The notes beneath the pieces are model-generated. The model made no database searches and had not been told where the DNA came from. It was given only the letters and a program-made list of their open reading frames with translations. From Nocardia sp. NBC_00565 (lineage in GTDB: Bacteria; Actinomycetota; Actinomycetes; Mycobacteriales; Mycobacteriaceae), in the NCBI RefSeq assembly GCF_036345915.1, contig NZ_CP107785.1, positions 3,286,001-3,350,000 of the forward strand: a stretch of 64,000 nucleotides of DNA. The letters are read 5' to 3'. The position numbers were made by a program, and so were the translations under genes. Within the stretch, counting starts at the first letter, position 1. Every line of letters starts with the position of its first letter. This document shows, one piece after another, positions 6,664-15,879 of this stretch.

Positions 6664-8976
6664 TCAGTACGACGGCCGAACCGTGCTGAGCGGATCGTCT
6701 GCTGCCTGCGACGCCGCGGGCAGCAGGGCGAAGAGCTGACTGTTGATCGGTCGCAAGGGTGCAGTGTCGTCGCGGTCCAAGGCGGCGTAGCCCTGCGCGA
6801 TCAGACGATCGGCGTGTAGCGGGCTGCTCATCTCGGCTCGGCGGGCGGCGAGCTGGTGAAAGAGCTCGACCTGCAAGACACCTGCGCGATCGAGCACCTG
6901 ACCGATGAGGCGGCCGAGGTCGTTCGTGTGCTGGCGCAGCGCCGTCGAGTCACGTGTGTCGATCGCGTCTTCGATCGCGAGCATCGTTGCGCGCATCGCG
7001 ACGGCGTCGTCAGCATTCCCATGCGCGGCAACGATATCGGTGGCGTCGGCGCAGGCCGAACGAGCCTTGGCGACAAGTTCGGGCCATTGCAGCGCGTCCT
7101 CGGCTTCGTCGAGGGCGACGTGCAGCTCGCGCACCAGCGCGTCGCAACCTTGTGCGGCATCGGTGTCGTCGAGGGCAGCGGCGAGCCGTTGTTCGACCGT
7201 CTCGGTTCGGCCCGCCGCATCGACCTGCATGAGCACCATGCCGGCGACCGGATCGCCGGCCTTCACCTGACGAGATCGCAACGACGCCAATCGTTCCCGG
7301 ATCTCACTCACTCGGCCGAGGAGTTCGGTGTGGGTGGGCACCGTCTCGGATTCGAGATCGGCGACCTGGTCGAACTCCTCGTCCAGCATCGGCACGTAGG
7401 CACGTGCGGTCACCAGCCGCGACGAGTCGATCTCCACGATGAACTCGATATCCGAGCCGAGGGGTAGCGGCCGCGAGATGTGCTGGGCGCGCACCTCGAG
7501 GCAGCCGACCCGCCGATTCCGATCCGCCCTCGGCTGTTCGCCTTCGAGAATCGGAATACGGATCACGCCGCTCGCGACGCCGGGCGTGACGGTCGTCGTG
7601 GTGTGTAGCTTGGCGCGGCAGCGCACCGGCAAGGTGGCGCCTTTAGGAGCGAGCGACAGCAACGTGTTGTCCGCGAGGCCGATTCCGATGGAATGGATCA
7701 GTGGTTGCTCGGCCTGCACCGCGCCGACGGTGTATGTGAACGTGTCGGGGCCAACCTGGTGGCGGTTACCGAGCGCATCGCTCAACCACACTTGAAACGT
7801 GTTGAGCCGCCCGCGCTCTGCGAGCACCCGCGTGGCGAACGTGCCGCCCGGCGCGACGGGAACGCGGCCGCTGCGCCACGGCGGGCGGGACTCGGGATTG
7901 CCGAACTCGATGGACAGACCGTGGTCGGCCGGTCCGATGCTGCCGCGGATCAACGGGTCGGGGTCCGGCCCGGCCGGGTGGTAGTCCAGTGTGAGCGCAA
8001 AGCCACCGTGCGCGACCGGTGGTGCCGAAACAGCTTCGTAGCGTTGCGTTCCAGCGAAGATCGCGGCACCGCGTGCGACGACCGTGAGCGGATCCTCGGT
8101 GTGATCGAGCGCAATGCCCAGCCCGGATTCCGGGTCCGCGAGATACTCCCGAACAAACGGTGACAGCGTCGGCCCGCCGACGAGGATCACGCGTTCGATA
8201 TCGCCACGGCCCAGGTTCTTCTCGGCCAGCGCTCGCCGGCACAACTCGACCGTGCGCGCGAGCACCGGGGCGGCGAAGCGCTCGACTGGCGGATCGTCGA
8301 AGTCGTCGAGCACGGGCCGAATCGCTGTTGCGACCTCCGCACCGGCCAGCCGCTCGTCGCCGGATGCCATCCGCACGGTCGCGCGCACCTGATCCGCGGC
8401 CGCCGAATCGTCCCCACGTTCGACCGCGCGGGCAAATAGGGCGGCGTTGACCGAAACCAACAGCGCGGGCAGCAGCCGCCGCAACTGATCGACGAAATCG
8501 GGACGGATCTCCGGCTCGTCCAACTGCAGAATCCGGTCGCGCACATAGTCCCAGCCCGGCTCTTCGCTGACAGCTTCATGCCAGAGCCACCGCACACCCG
8601 CCCAGTCGACAGCGTCCGCTGGACCGGCCAGGGCCCTCGCGTGCGCATCGACCGCGCGATTGTGCGCATCGTAACCCGGCCAGTGCCAAAAGAATTCGTC
8701 GATGATCCGGCGCATCGGGTCCCCCAGTTCCCGACAGGCCTCGGCAATCCGCTCGTCGCCTCGCGCCTGCTCGGCGCGTCGCCGGACCGCACGAGCCGAT
8801 GCCGTGACGTCCAGTCCGGTCACGTGAAAACTATTGCGCTGGTATATCTCCGGGCCGACGAAACGGCGCAGCCCGGTCTCGTAGCCGGGCTCGATCATTC
8901 GGCTCATCGCGTTCCCTCGAACCTGGCCCATCGCCACCATGTCGTCATCGACTCCACGATCGAAATCGGATGTCAT
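6664..8976 (-). CDS. Chimeric chaperone-like protein: J-like N-terminal module fused to a truncated Hsp70
   Basis: 770 residues. The first ~205 (FVGPEIYQRNSFHVTGLDV, CRELGDPMRRIIDEFFWHW) look like the N-terminal module of J-like proteins encoded beside Hsp70 homologues. From about residue 225 it becomes the last part of an Hsp70 nucleotide-binding domain (ARTVELCRRALAEKNLG, DIERVILVGGPTLSPFVREYL) and continues into a substrate-binding-like beta region and a helical C-terminus. The whole N-terminal lobe, with the phosphate loops of an Hsp70 ATPase, is absent, so the protein should not bind ATP normally. An in-frame deletion that fused two adjacent genes is the simplest explanation. Its start lies inside the end of the DUF4328 gene (32-nt overlap), so it is the third gene of that operon. 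Confidence 0.7.
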   Translation of the reverse strand: MTSDFDRGVDDDMVAMGQVRGNAMSRMIEPGYETGLRRFVGPEIYQRNSFHVTGLDVTASARAVRRRAEQARGDERIAEACRELGDPMRRIIDEFFWHWPGYDAHNRAVDAHARALAGPADAVDWAGVRWLWHEAVSEEPGWDYVRDRILQLDEPEIRPDFVDQLRRLLPALLVSVNAALFARAVERGDDSAAADQVRATVRMASGDERLAGAEVATAIRPVLDDFDDPPVERFAAPVLARTVELCRRALAEKNLGRGDIERVILVGGPTLSPFVREYLADPESGLGIALDHTEDPLTVVARGAAIFAGTQRYEAVSAPPVAHGGFALTLDYHPAGPDPDPLIRGSIGPADHGLSIEFGNPESRPPWRSGRVPVAPGGTFATRVLAERGRLNTFQVWLSDALGNRHQVGPDTFTYTVGAVQAEQPLIHSIGIGLADNTLLSLAPKGATLPVRCRAKLHTTTTVTPGVASGVIRIPILEGEQPRADRNRRVGCLEVRAQHISRPLPLGSDIEFIVEIDSSRLVTARAYVPMLDEEFDQVADLESETVPTHTELLGRVSEIRERLASLRSRQVKAGDPVAGMVLMQVDAAGRTETVEQRLAAALDDTDAAQGCDALVRELHVALDEAEDALQWPELVAKARSACADATDIVAAHGNADDAVAMRATMLAIEDAIDTRDSTALRQHTNDLGRLIGQVLDRAGVLQVELFHQLAARRAEMSSPLHADRLIAQGYAALDRDDTAPLRPINSQLFALLPAASQAADDPLSTVRPSY

Positions 8977-10204
8977 TCGGATCGCCGACCAGTGCCCGCG
9001 ACCGCTGCCAGTTGCCGATGCGGGTGATGATCACCGCCGCGCACGCCCCGGCAACCACCATCGACAGCGCCACGGCAGCGGCCCGTGCCGGCGATAGGAA
9101 GTCGGAATCGGTTGGCCAAAAGAGCACGGTCCACGTGGCCAGCCACGCCAACCACCACACACCGACCAACAACCCGCCCGGACGCCCACGGAGATCCGGC
9201 GCATCCGTCGGTGTCCGCGGATCACTGGCGCGCAGCACGTCGGTGAGGATCGACGCCGGAAACCACGTGTTGACCACGGGGCAGAACCAGCCGCCGACCA
9301 CCCACCCGATCGGTAGCCGATGCCGCGCCGCACACAGCGCATCGGCATTGCTCCGGGCCTGCCGCAGCCACGCCATGAACACGATCCCCGTGCCGACCAA
9401 CGCCATGAGCATGATGATCATGGCCGAACCGACGACCATGGACCAGTCATGAAACTCATTGCGGGCCTTGGCATTCGGATACTCTCCGTGATAGCTGTCG
9501 AGCGCGCGATAGCCCAGCGCCTCGGTGCTCACAAAGACGAGCAGTGCAGCCGTGGTGCAGCCGATCAAACCGATCGACCAACGCCCGAGCGCATCGATCG
9601 GTCGGACGACCCGCAGCTTGCCGACCGCGGCGACGGGCGTGACCGACGCAGACACCTGGCCCTGATTCTGCTCGGGTTCGGCCCGGCGGCTAGCCGAGTG
9701 CCGCGAGCCGTCGTTTTCCAGCCAACGCGTCGTGGCGGCGGCCACAGTCAATCCGATCGTGATGACCGGGAAGATGACCCCGACCGTCACCAGCACCGGA
9801 CTGCCGACCAGGATCAGCTCGTCGTCACTCGCGGCAACCGCCTTCACGATCGCGAATTCGACTATCCCATAAGCGATGTCGGCCGTGCAGGCGGCGACGA
9901 TGAACGTACGGCCGGCCCGGCTTCCGCGAAGCAGCTGAATGGCGCCGACGAGCAGCAGCACGCCGACCACCGAGAAGATCGGAGCCGAGATCAGCAAGGT
10001 CGTCCGCATCGGGCGATCCGCCTCGCGAAGCAGTTCACTGCCCGTGCCGAGAAATATGAACAGGCCGACCGCCAGCACTGCGCTCAGCAGCCGATGCGCC
10101 GCGCCGAACAAGGCGAGCACACCCGCCGCGATCGCAGTGCCGCCACTTGGTCGGTGTCCGTACTGCGGATTCGGTCGGCCATCGGGATACGGTTGGTATG
10201 TCAT
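8945..10204 (-). CDS. DUF4328 domain membrane protein
   Basis: 419 residues from the ATG at 10204. An N-terminal half with about four hydrophobic helices resembles the short membrane protein encoded just upstream. The C-terminal half is a DUF4328 domain: FMAWLRQARSNADAL, then IGWVVGGWFCPVVNTWFPAS and a conserved SDP-type loop. The function of DUF4328 is unknown. Its ATG overlaps the stop of the preceding gene (ATGA) and its end overlaps the chaperone-like chimera by 32 nt, so all three are translationally linked. It probably sits in the cytoplasmic membrane; a role with the chaperone-like partner is inferred from the operon only. Confidence 0.8.
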   Translation of the reverse strand: MTYQPYPDGRPNPQYGHRPSGGTAIAAGVLALFGAAHRLLSAVLAVGLFIFLGTGSELLREADRPMRTTLLISAPIFSVVGVLLLVGAIQLLRGSRAGRTFIVAACTADIAYGIVEFAIVKAVAASDDELILVGSPVLVTVGVIFPVITIGLTVAAATTRWLENDGSRHSASRRAEPEQNQGQVSASVTPVAAVGKLRVVRPIDALGRWSIGLIGCTTAALLVFVSTEALGYRALDSYHGEYPNAKARNEFHDWSMVVGSAMIIMLMALVGTGIVFMAWLRQARSNADALCAARHRLPIGWVVGGWFCPVVNTWFPASILTDVLRASDPRTPTDAPDLRGRPGGLLVGVWWLAWLATWTVLFWPTDSDFLSPARAAAVALSMVVAGACAAVIITRIGNWQRSRALVGDPNDIRFRSWSR

Positions 10205-10728
10205 TTTTCGTCCGTTTCCCATGGCTGCGCCGGACGGTAATCGAGCCAGCGCTTGGTCGCCGGAACCGCGGCGAGAATGAGAGTGATCATCGCCGGGGTC
10301 TGGACGACGAGCGTGGCCAACACGGAAGGACCGATGTCCAAGCTGATCGTGCTGTCATCGCCGAATCCAGCAATTGCCAGGTACGCGAGCATGATCCAGC
10401 CAACCGAGACGTTCAGCGTGTAGGCGGCCAGCACTTGCGCCCGGCCTACGAGCCTTCTGCGGAACAGCTGGACAGCTCCCGCAGCCAACAGGACTCCGAC
10501 GGTGAGCCCGAAGAGACCGATGAGGATGAGCACCGGTTCGAACCAGTACGGCCACTCGCCGTCCAGTCCGGCATCGGCTGGTGTCGAGCCGAGCACAAGG
10601 CCAACGAGAATGACTCCGAGCAGATGCGATGCGGCACCGAGGCTGGCCAACACACCAGCTGTGATCGCAGTGAAGCCACTCGGCGGATTGTCGGAAAGCT
10701 GGGGAAGTGTTGCCGGATACGGTTTCAT
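10201..10728 (-). CDS. Small multi-pass membrane protein
   Basis: 175 residues starting MKPYPATLPQLSDNPP. Four hydrophobic segments (FTAITAGVLASLGAASHLLG; FEPVLILIGLFGLTVGVLLA; LNVSVGWIMLAYLAIAG; LATLVVQTPAMITLILAAV) match the first half of the DUF4328 protein encoded next, including the start ...SGFTAITAGVLA versus SGGTAIAAGVLA, so the two are probably partial paralogues. First gene of a three-gene operon (ATGA overlap with DUF4328). No enzymatic motif; function unknown. Confidence 0.75.
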   Translation of the reverse strand: MKPYPATLPQLSDNPPSGFTAITAGVLASLGAASHLLGVILVGLVLGSTPADAGLDGEWPYWFEPVLILIGLFGLTVGVLLAAGAVQLFRRRLVGRAQVLAAYTLNVSVGWIMLAYLAIAGFGDDSTISLDIGPSVLATLVVQTPAMITLILAAVPATKRWLDYRPAQPWETDEK

Positions 10729-10835
10729 GCATCCCTCAACTCCGTGATGGGCCGAACGGTTGGTCACGTTTCGTGCCCAACTTTTTCGGGCACCGACGTG
10801 TTGTAGTTCGGTAACGGCACAGAAAGGCGGTTCGG
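10729..10835. promoter_or_regulatory. Divergent promoter region with palindrome
   Basis: 107 bp between the membrane/DUF4328/chaperone operon and the sigma-factor gene. GTGCCC (10773-10778) and GGGCAC (10788-10793) form an inverted repeat around a T-rich 9-nt loop. It could be an operator serving both directions; no confident -35/-10 pair was seen. Confidence 0.4.
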
Positions 10836-11501
10836 ATGAGCACGGCAGACAATGGCGATTGGGTACGTGACGTTGCGCTCATCGCGCTGCTGGGCGCGGT
10901 CCTGCAAGACTGTGCGAGGGAACCGCTGTCACTGCTGGCGAGCGCCCCTGAGACGTCGGTGATTCGGATCGGGCGTGGCGGCGTTGATTCGGTGCGGGCG
11001 TTCGACGACCTACTGATCGAGGCGTACGAGTCGACCAAGGACATGCTGCTGGCCTCGGTGACCAAACAGGTCGGGAGCCGCACCGACGCGGAAGACATCG
11101 TCCAGACCGCGTTCATGCGCGTCTACGCCGCGCGTCCCGGTATCACCGACGCCGAGGAATTGCGCCGCTATATCTGGACCGCCGCAAAGAACCTGACCCG
11201 CGATACCTGGCGACGAGCCGCTAACGATCGCGACCGCCTCGATCCCGACGGCGAGACGCGGATCGCGCAGCTGGCAGACAGTGCCGGACTCGCCTTCGAC
11301 GATGTGATCGCGTTGCGGCACACGCTGATCGCCGCGCTGAACGCCGTCCCCGCCCGCGAACGCCAGGCAGTGGTTGTGCGCGCCTTCGAGGGAAACACCT
11401 ATGCCGAAACTGCCGCGATCATGGGCGTGGGAGACGGGACCGTGAAGGCCTACGTGCACGCCGCACTCAAACGGCTTCGGGCGAATATCGAAGCGGCTTG
11501 A
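10836..11501 (+). CDS. ECF-type RNA polymerase sigma factor
   Basis: 221 residues. After an unusual ~55-residue N-terminal extension, region 2 covers about 60-125 (FDDLLIEAYESTKDMLL; DAEDIVQTAFMRVYA; RYIWTAAKNLTRDTWRR). Region 4 covers about 165-218, with AVPARERQAVVVRAFEG and YAETAAIMGVGDGTVKAYVHAAL, the promoter-recognition helix-turn-helix. There is no C-terminal SnoaL-like or anti-sigma domain, and no obvious anti-sigma gene adjoins it. It diverges from the DUF4328/chaperone operon and converges on the nSTAND1 gene, so it probably controls one or both. Confidence 0.88.
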   Translation: MSTADNGDWVRDVALIALLGAVLQDCAREPLSLLASAPETSVIRIGRGGVDSVRAFDDLLIEAYESTKDMLLASVTKQVGSRTDAEDIVQTAFMRVYAARPGITDAEELRRYIWTAAKNLTRDTWRRAANDRDRLDPDGETRIAQLADSAGLAFDDVIALRHTLIAALNAVPARERQAVVVRAFEGNTYAETAAIMGVGDGTVKAYVHAALKRLRANIEAA

Positions 11502-11517
11502 TACACAATCGAATTCA

Positions 11518-11529
11518 ACGCTCGAGCGT
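11518..11529. terminator. 12-bp perfect palindrome between convergent genes
   Basis: ACGCTCGAGCGT lies in the 27-bp gap between the stop of the sigma-factor gene and the stop of the nSTAND1 gene. As an RNA stem it would have almost no loop, so a bidirectional terminator is only a suggestion. Confidence 0.25.
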
Positions 11530-14500
11530 CAGCCGCTCGCGCATGGTGGCTCGGTGTCGACGCCGCGCGGGATCTTGTCGCGTTCGGCGTCGGTGTAGTC
11601 ACGATTATTGATCGCGCACAGCCGTTGTTGAATATTGTTGTCGTCGAGGTTGATATAGAGTGGCCCCTGGTCGGACAGGCCGATCAACGTTGCTCCGATG
11701 AGCGTCCATACTCGAATAGATCCTGGGACCGCGAACTTGGTGCTCGTCTGAGTGCGGGTGTCCCATACTTCGATCTCTGACCCGCCGGACAGGACTATCG
11801 TGCCGTCAGATGACCACCCCGCCATTTGAAAGTCTTCTGGAATCGCGGCAAGATCGACCTTAGCACTTTGGTCCGTGATGGAATTCCAGCGATACACGCT
11901 TCCCGCTTGGTCTTTGACGAGCACTTCCGCATCCCGTGGATTCATTTTTACATCGAAAATGCGGTTCAGAGCCCCGGGACTGAACGAACGTACCCGCACT
12001 CCGGTATCCAAATCCCACAATTGCAGTTCGGCATACCCGGCCCGCACAATCACCGAAGAGCTATTCGAATACCCAATTAGAAATGCGGTTCGTACACTAT
12101 TTTGCAGATCTTCGGCGTTGTCACTTATTTGCACCGGATTGCCGATCTGCCGACCGTCGCTGATCCGCCAGCGGGTGATGACACCCGCATACAACACAGT
12201 GGCTTCGTCGTTATTGCCGACCACGATATGTGTCGCACGTTCGCTCGCAGGAAACGCGGTACCCAGATTCGGCGGAACAGGTAGTGTTATACGACGCTCG
12301 ACGGTTAGGTCGGGATTGTTCAAGACCAGAAGTTCATTCGTGCGCGTCCCAGTGAGGACGTGCCGATTGTCCGGCGTGAACGCCACCCGGGTGTTCGGGG
12401 CGCCCGTCAACTCCGCGAGCTTTCTGCCCGCCTGGGCAACTACCCGCCTCGACTGCAGATCGACCAGTACCGAGACTCCGCCACGCACGATCTGCGCATA
12501 GCGGCCGTCGGGACTCCAAGATGCGTAGTTGTTGTTGTCCGGCAGGGCCGCTTGCCAACTCGATTTGTCCAGTTCTGCCGCGACCCCGTACCGCTCCAAC
12601 CCATCATAAGTTTTCATCGCCACGACCGGACCATTCGGCGTGATCCCCACGGTCGCACGTCTGCTAGTGCTATCGTTCGGAATTTGGACATAATAGCTGC
12701 GGCCGGTGTCGATCTGCACGATCAGCGCGATTGCGAACGCATCCCGATACTTGCCAGTGTTGATAACGGCAAATTGTTTTGTGCCGTCAAGAATGGTGCC
12801 GAGCGGACAGCTACCGACATTCATGTGGTAGCGCTCGGTACCATCCATTTCCCTAACCGTCAGCACCGCAGGATCCGCGCCGCAGCCAACTATCAATCCG
12901 CTGGAACTGAAATCACCACCTGCCCACTCCCCGATCTCACGTCCGGTCCCCAACTCTCGAACGACCGAGCGTTGCTGCCTCGAGGAATTCATTTCCCAGA
13001 ACCACGCAGCGGCGCGGTTCGGATCGATTCGAACGGGTAGGCGCCACGCCATCCCGTCCGCAGAAATACCCGACAACTGGCGAGGTGGTCCTGCGACATC
13101 ATAGAGTTCTATCACGTCGGGATCGCCCATTTCGCCGCCGGTTTCTCGTTTCGGATCGAATGACACGATCAGCGATCTACTATCGTCGGAAAACATTTCC
13201 GAGACCGCAAAGCGTCCCACGCCCGTTGGGGCGTCCATACGAACCGTCATCGGACCGCTTCTAGTTGGGATGTCCCACAGCGAGATACCACCGCGACTGT
13301 TGACCGCAACTAGCTTCCTCCCGTCCGGACTCAGCTCGATCTCGATAAGGTCCGCAACGAATCCGAGTCGCCAGCGCGACGGCTCACCCACAAAAAGTTC
13401 GCTCACAACGATGATTTCGCCATTCGTCTGGGCGACTGCAAGGACGGACCCGTCTCGACTGTCGGATGTGTCTATCGCATTCGACCAGAGGCCGGAGTAG
13501 CGCGACTCCAACGAGCCCAGCCGAACCTGCGCCAGCAGTTGAGCAGCGCGAACCTCAGGGTTGTCTGGAGCGAATTTCCCTGCTGCTTCGACAAATTGGA
13601 GTGCCTGGTCGGCATCTGTGTCACCGACCACCTCCGACTGGTGAGCAAGGTTGGCCCCTGCCTGCTCGCGCAGCTGAGCCGTCCGGGCTTGACTGGTCCG
13701 ATAGGCAACGACAGCTGTTCCCGCGGCGACGAGGGCGAGTACGGTCACAACCGCGGTGACGGTCCACAACCGCCGGACCGCGCGTCGACGGAGCCGACGG
13801 CTGGCACCGATGTATAGCCGATGCGCTGCAGGGACTTCGGGTTTGCGCTTGTCGACCCAGTCGAGCGCATCCTCCAGCGCCCTGCCGTGCAGTAGCGCGC
13901 CGTTGTCGTGCTCGGACAGCTCCCACTTCTGGCGGTCCCGCTCGAGTTGCTGCTGCCAGGCGCGGAAGTCGCGGTCGTCCTGCAGCCAGCCGCGCAGCCG
14001 CGACCAGTTGTCGATGAGGGCCTGGTGAGCCAGTTCGACGGTGTCGGTTCCGTGCGAATCTCGCCCCACGACGACCAGCCGATCGCGCGCCAATCGTCCA
14101 GCGACACTGCGCAGTTCAGGAAAGTCATCCATCGACACCACGGACCGGACGAAACCCCCTCCGCTCGAAGTGGGAGCGGCGAGCAGCTTCAGCAAGCGCT
14201 GCACGTCGAATGCTTCGAGCGGGTCGGTGAACTGGGCCAGCACGTGGTCGGCCCGGTCGGTGAAGAAACCTGTTGCGCGGCCGGCTCTTTCGTAGTCCTC
14301 GACGGTAATCGACGCGCCGGCGCGTCGATCCCACAGTTGCGTCAGCGTCGACTCGAGCAGTGGCAGCGCGCCCGGCTCGCCCACCGTGTCGTCTACGAGA
14401 CGCTCGACGAGCGCCGGCTGCAGATCGACGCCAGGCGCACGGGCGGCGGGCCGCTGGATGGCGTCGCGGAGCTGGTCACGACCCATCGGCGCCAGCGCCA

Positions 14501-15719
14501 CCGTCGCCCCGTCGAGAAATCCGGCGAGCTCTGCGTCGATCAGGTTGTTCAGCGCATCCCACCGCAACGTGAGCAGAATTCGGATGCGCCCCTCGGTATC
14601 GGCGCGGGTGAGCTCCATCAGCCATTGCAGCACCGCGCGCGCCCGCTCCGGCGCGGTCGCGGCCAGATCCTCGAACTGATCCGCGAACAGCACCAAGCCC
14701 TCCGGCGGCACGCGCTCGAGCAGCCGCGCCACCGAGTCGTCGACGGTCCCCGGATCACGTGCCGCGTGCTCCGCCAGCAGCGTCGAGAGCTCGCCGCCGT
14801 CCGGAAGATCGAATCGTGGGGTAACCGCACGGACGACCGGCGTGGCCGCATCGCCCGGCGACACATCGCCGGCGAGCCGGAAGCTCGCGATCTGCCGCCC
14901 CTGCGCGCGGAGCCGGGGGATCACCCCCGCGCGGATGAGCGACGATTTGCCGGTGCCGGACGGTCCCGCTACCGCGACGAGCGGTCGCTGCCGCAGTGCC
15001 GACAACACACGCTCGATGTCGTCGTCTCGACCGTAGAAGTAGTCTGCGTGTTCCTCGTCGAACGGCTCCAGCCCACGATAGGGATTGGGGACGAACGAGG
15101 GGTCCATACCGAGCACGTCGGCGATCGGGATCATGAACGCGGTCCCGGTGTACCCACGCGGGTCGGCAACCGCTGCCATCCCCACCACCGCGTCTGTTCC
15201 GCTGTCCCATACCGGTGCACCGCTGAACCCCCGCGTGATCGGCTGGCCGCCGACCCGCTGCAGCTGCAGCCAGCCGGTGCCCTGCCGTTCCCGGAACTCG
15301 CCGGAGGCCCAGACACCGTCGGGCAACTCCGCCGGAAAACCGAACATCCGGAACTCGCGCCCCCACGGGTCATGGGCACGCCAAAATGGCGGCGGCGCAA
15401 CCGAATCGCCCACTGCGCCGTCCAGCTCCAGGATCGCGACATCACCCCGACCGTCCCCGGCGATCGGGGTCCACCGGCGCACACGCGCACGCCGCGGCCC
15501 GGCCGAGGGCAGCAACGGAAAGTCCACCGCCACAATCGAGTCCGGCGGCTGCACGGCATTTGGGTCGGTACCGGTTGCGTATGCGATCACGTGCGCACAC
15601 GTCGCGACGACGTTCGGGCCCACCAGAAACCCCGCGCCAACGACCTGACCTGTGGTCGTGCAGATCCGCGCATGCGCCGAACCGAATCGAGCGACAGCGC
15701 TCGAACCACCTGCAGTCAT
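11529..15719 (-). CDS. Trypsin-like protease / nSTAND1 NTPase / beta-propeller receptor-like protein
   Basis: 1396 residues. Residues 1-210 are a trypsin-like domain with an intact triad: His43 (ATCAHV), Asp93 (GRGDVAIL), Ser166 (TRGFSGAPV). NPYRGLEPF at 212-220 opens an nSTAND1 ATPase with Walker A GPSGTGKSS (252-260) and Walker B GLVLFADQFEDL (near 345). A transmembrane helix lies at about 650-674, followed by a ~700-residue degenerate WD40-like propeller (LSPDGRKLVAV, WSPDGRYAQIV, YAELQLWDLDTG, GGSEIEVWDT). The protease and ATPase should be cytoplasmic and the propeller on the other side of the membrane, assuming the helix is used. Such architectures are described for actinobacterial signalling and biological-conflict systems: the propeller senses, the ATPase switches, the protease acts. 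The propeller part has clearly lower GC than the rest. Confidence 0.9.
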   Translation of the reverse strand: MTAGGSSAVARFGSAHARICTTTGQVVGAGFLVGPNVVATCAHVIAYATGTDPNAVQPPDSIVAVDFPLLPSAGPRRARVRRWTPIAGDGRGDVAILELDGAVGDSVAPPPFWRAHDPWGREFRMFGFPAELPDGVWASGEFRERQGTGWLQLQRVGGQPITRGFSGAPVWDSGTDAVVGMAAVADPRGYTGTAFMIPIADVLGMDPSFVPNPYRGLEPFDEEHADYFYGRDDDIERVLSALRQRPLVAVAGPSGTGKSSLIRAGVIPRLRAQGRQIASFRLAGDVSPGDAATPVVRAVTPRFDLPDGGELSTLLAEHAARDPGTVDDSVARLLERVPPEGLVLFADQFEDLAATAPERARAVLQWLMELTRADTEGRIRILLTLRWDALNNLIDAELAGFLDGATVALAPMGRDQLRDAIQRPAARAPGVDLQPALVERLVDDTVGEPGALPLLESTLTQLWDRRAGASITVEDYERAGRATGFFTDRADHVLAQFTDPLEAFDVQRLLKLLAAPTSSGGGFVRSVVSMDDFPELRSVAGRLARDRLVVVGRDSHGTDTVELAHQALIDNWSRLRGWLQDDRDFRAWQQQLERDRQKWELSEHDNGALLHGRALEDALDWVDKRKPEVPAAHRLYIGASRRLRRRAVRRLWTVTAVVTVLALVAAGTAVVAYRTSQARTAQLREQAGANLAHQSEVVGDTDADQALQFVEAAGKFAPDNPEVRAAQLLAQVRLGSLESRYSGLWSNAIDTSDSRDGSVLAVAQTNGEIIVVSELFVGEPSRWRLGFVADLIEIELSPDGRKLVAVNSRGGISLWDIPTRSGPMTVRMDAPTGVGRFAVSEMFSDDSRSLIVSFDPKRETGGEMGDPDVIELYDVAGPPRQLSGISADGMAWRLPVRIDPNRAAAWFWEMNSSRQQRSVVRELGTGREIGEWAGGDFSSSGLIVGCGADPAVLTVREMDGTERYHMNVGSCPLGTILDGTKQFAVINTGKYRDAFAIALIVQIDTGRSYYVQIPNDSTSRRATVGITPNGPVVAMKTYDGLERYGVAAELDKSSWQAALPDNNNYASWSPDGRYAQIVRGGVSVLVDLQSRRVVAQAGRKLAELTGAPNTRVAFTPDNRHVLTGTRTNELLVLNNPDLTVERRITLPVPPNLGTAFPASERATHIVVGNNDEATVLYAGVITRWRISDGRQIGNPVQISDNAEDLQNSVRTAFLIGYSNSSSVIVRAGYAELQLWDLDTGVRVRSFSPGALNRIFDVKMNPRDAEVLVKDQAGSVYRWNSITDQSAKVDLAAIPEDFQMAGWSSDGTIVLSGGSEIEVWDTRTQTSTKFAVPGSIRVWTLIGATLIGLSDQGPLYINLDDNNIQQRLCAINNRDYTDAERDKIPRGVDTEPPCASG

Positions 15720-15879
15720 GGGCCCTCTCTCTGTACCCGAACGAACATATCGCGGTACAACAGAGCTCGAGATCGAAAGCGAGATGGTCCGTTATTCACC
15801 TCGCCGCGTTTCGACAGCCTTCGCCTCGTCTACCGGTCGGTATCCAAGTGTTACGAGCACCAGTGTTATTGGACTCCTG
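15720..15879. other. Upstream region of the nSTAND1 gene
   Basis: A relatively AT-rich stretch directly upstream of the nSTAND1 start, presumably carrying its promoter. GAGAGGG sits just before the ATG. No operator-like repeat was recognised. Confidence 0.45.
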
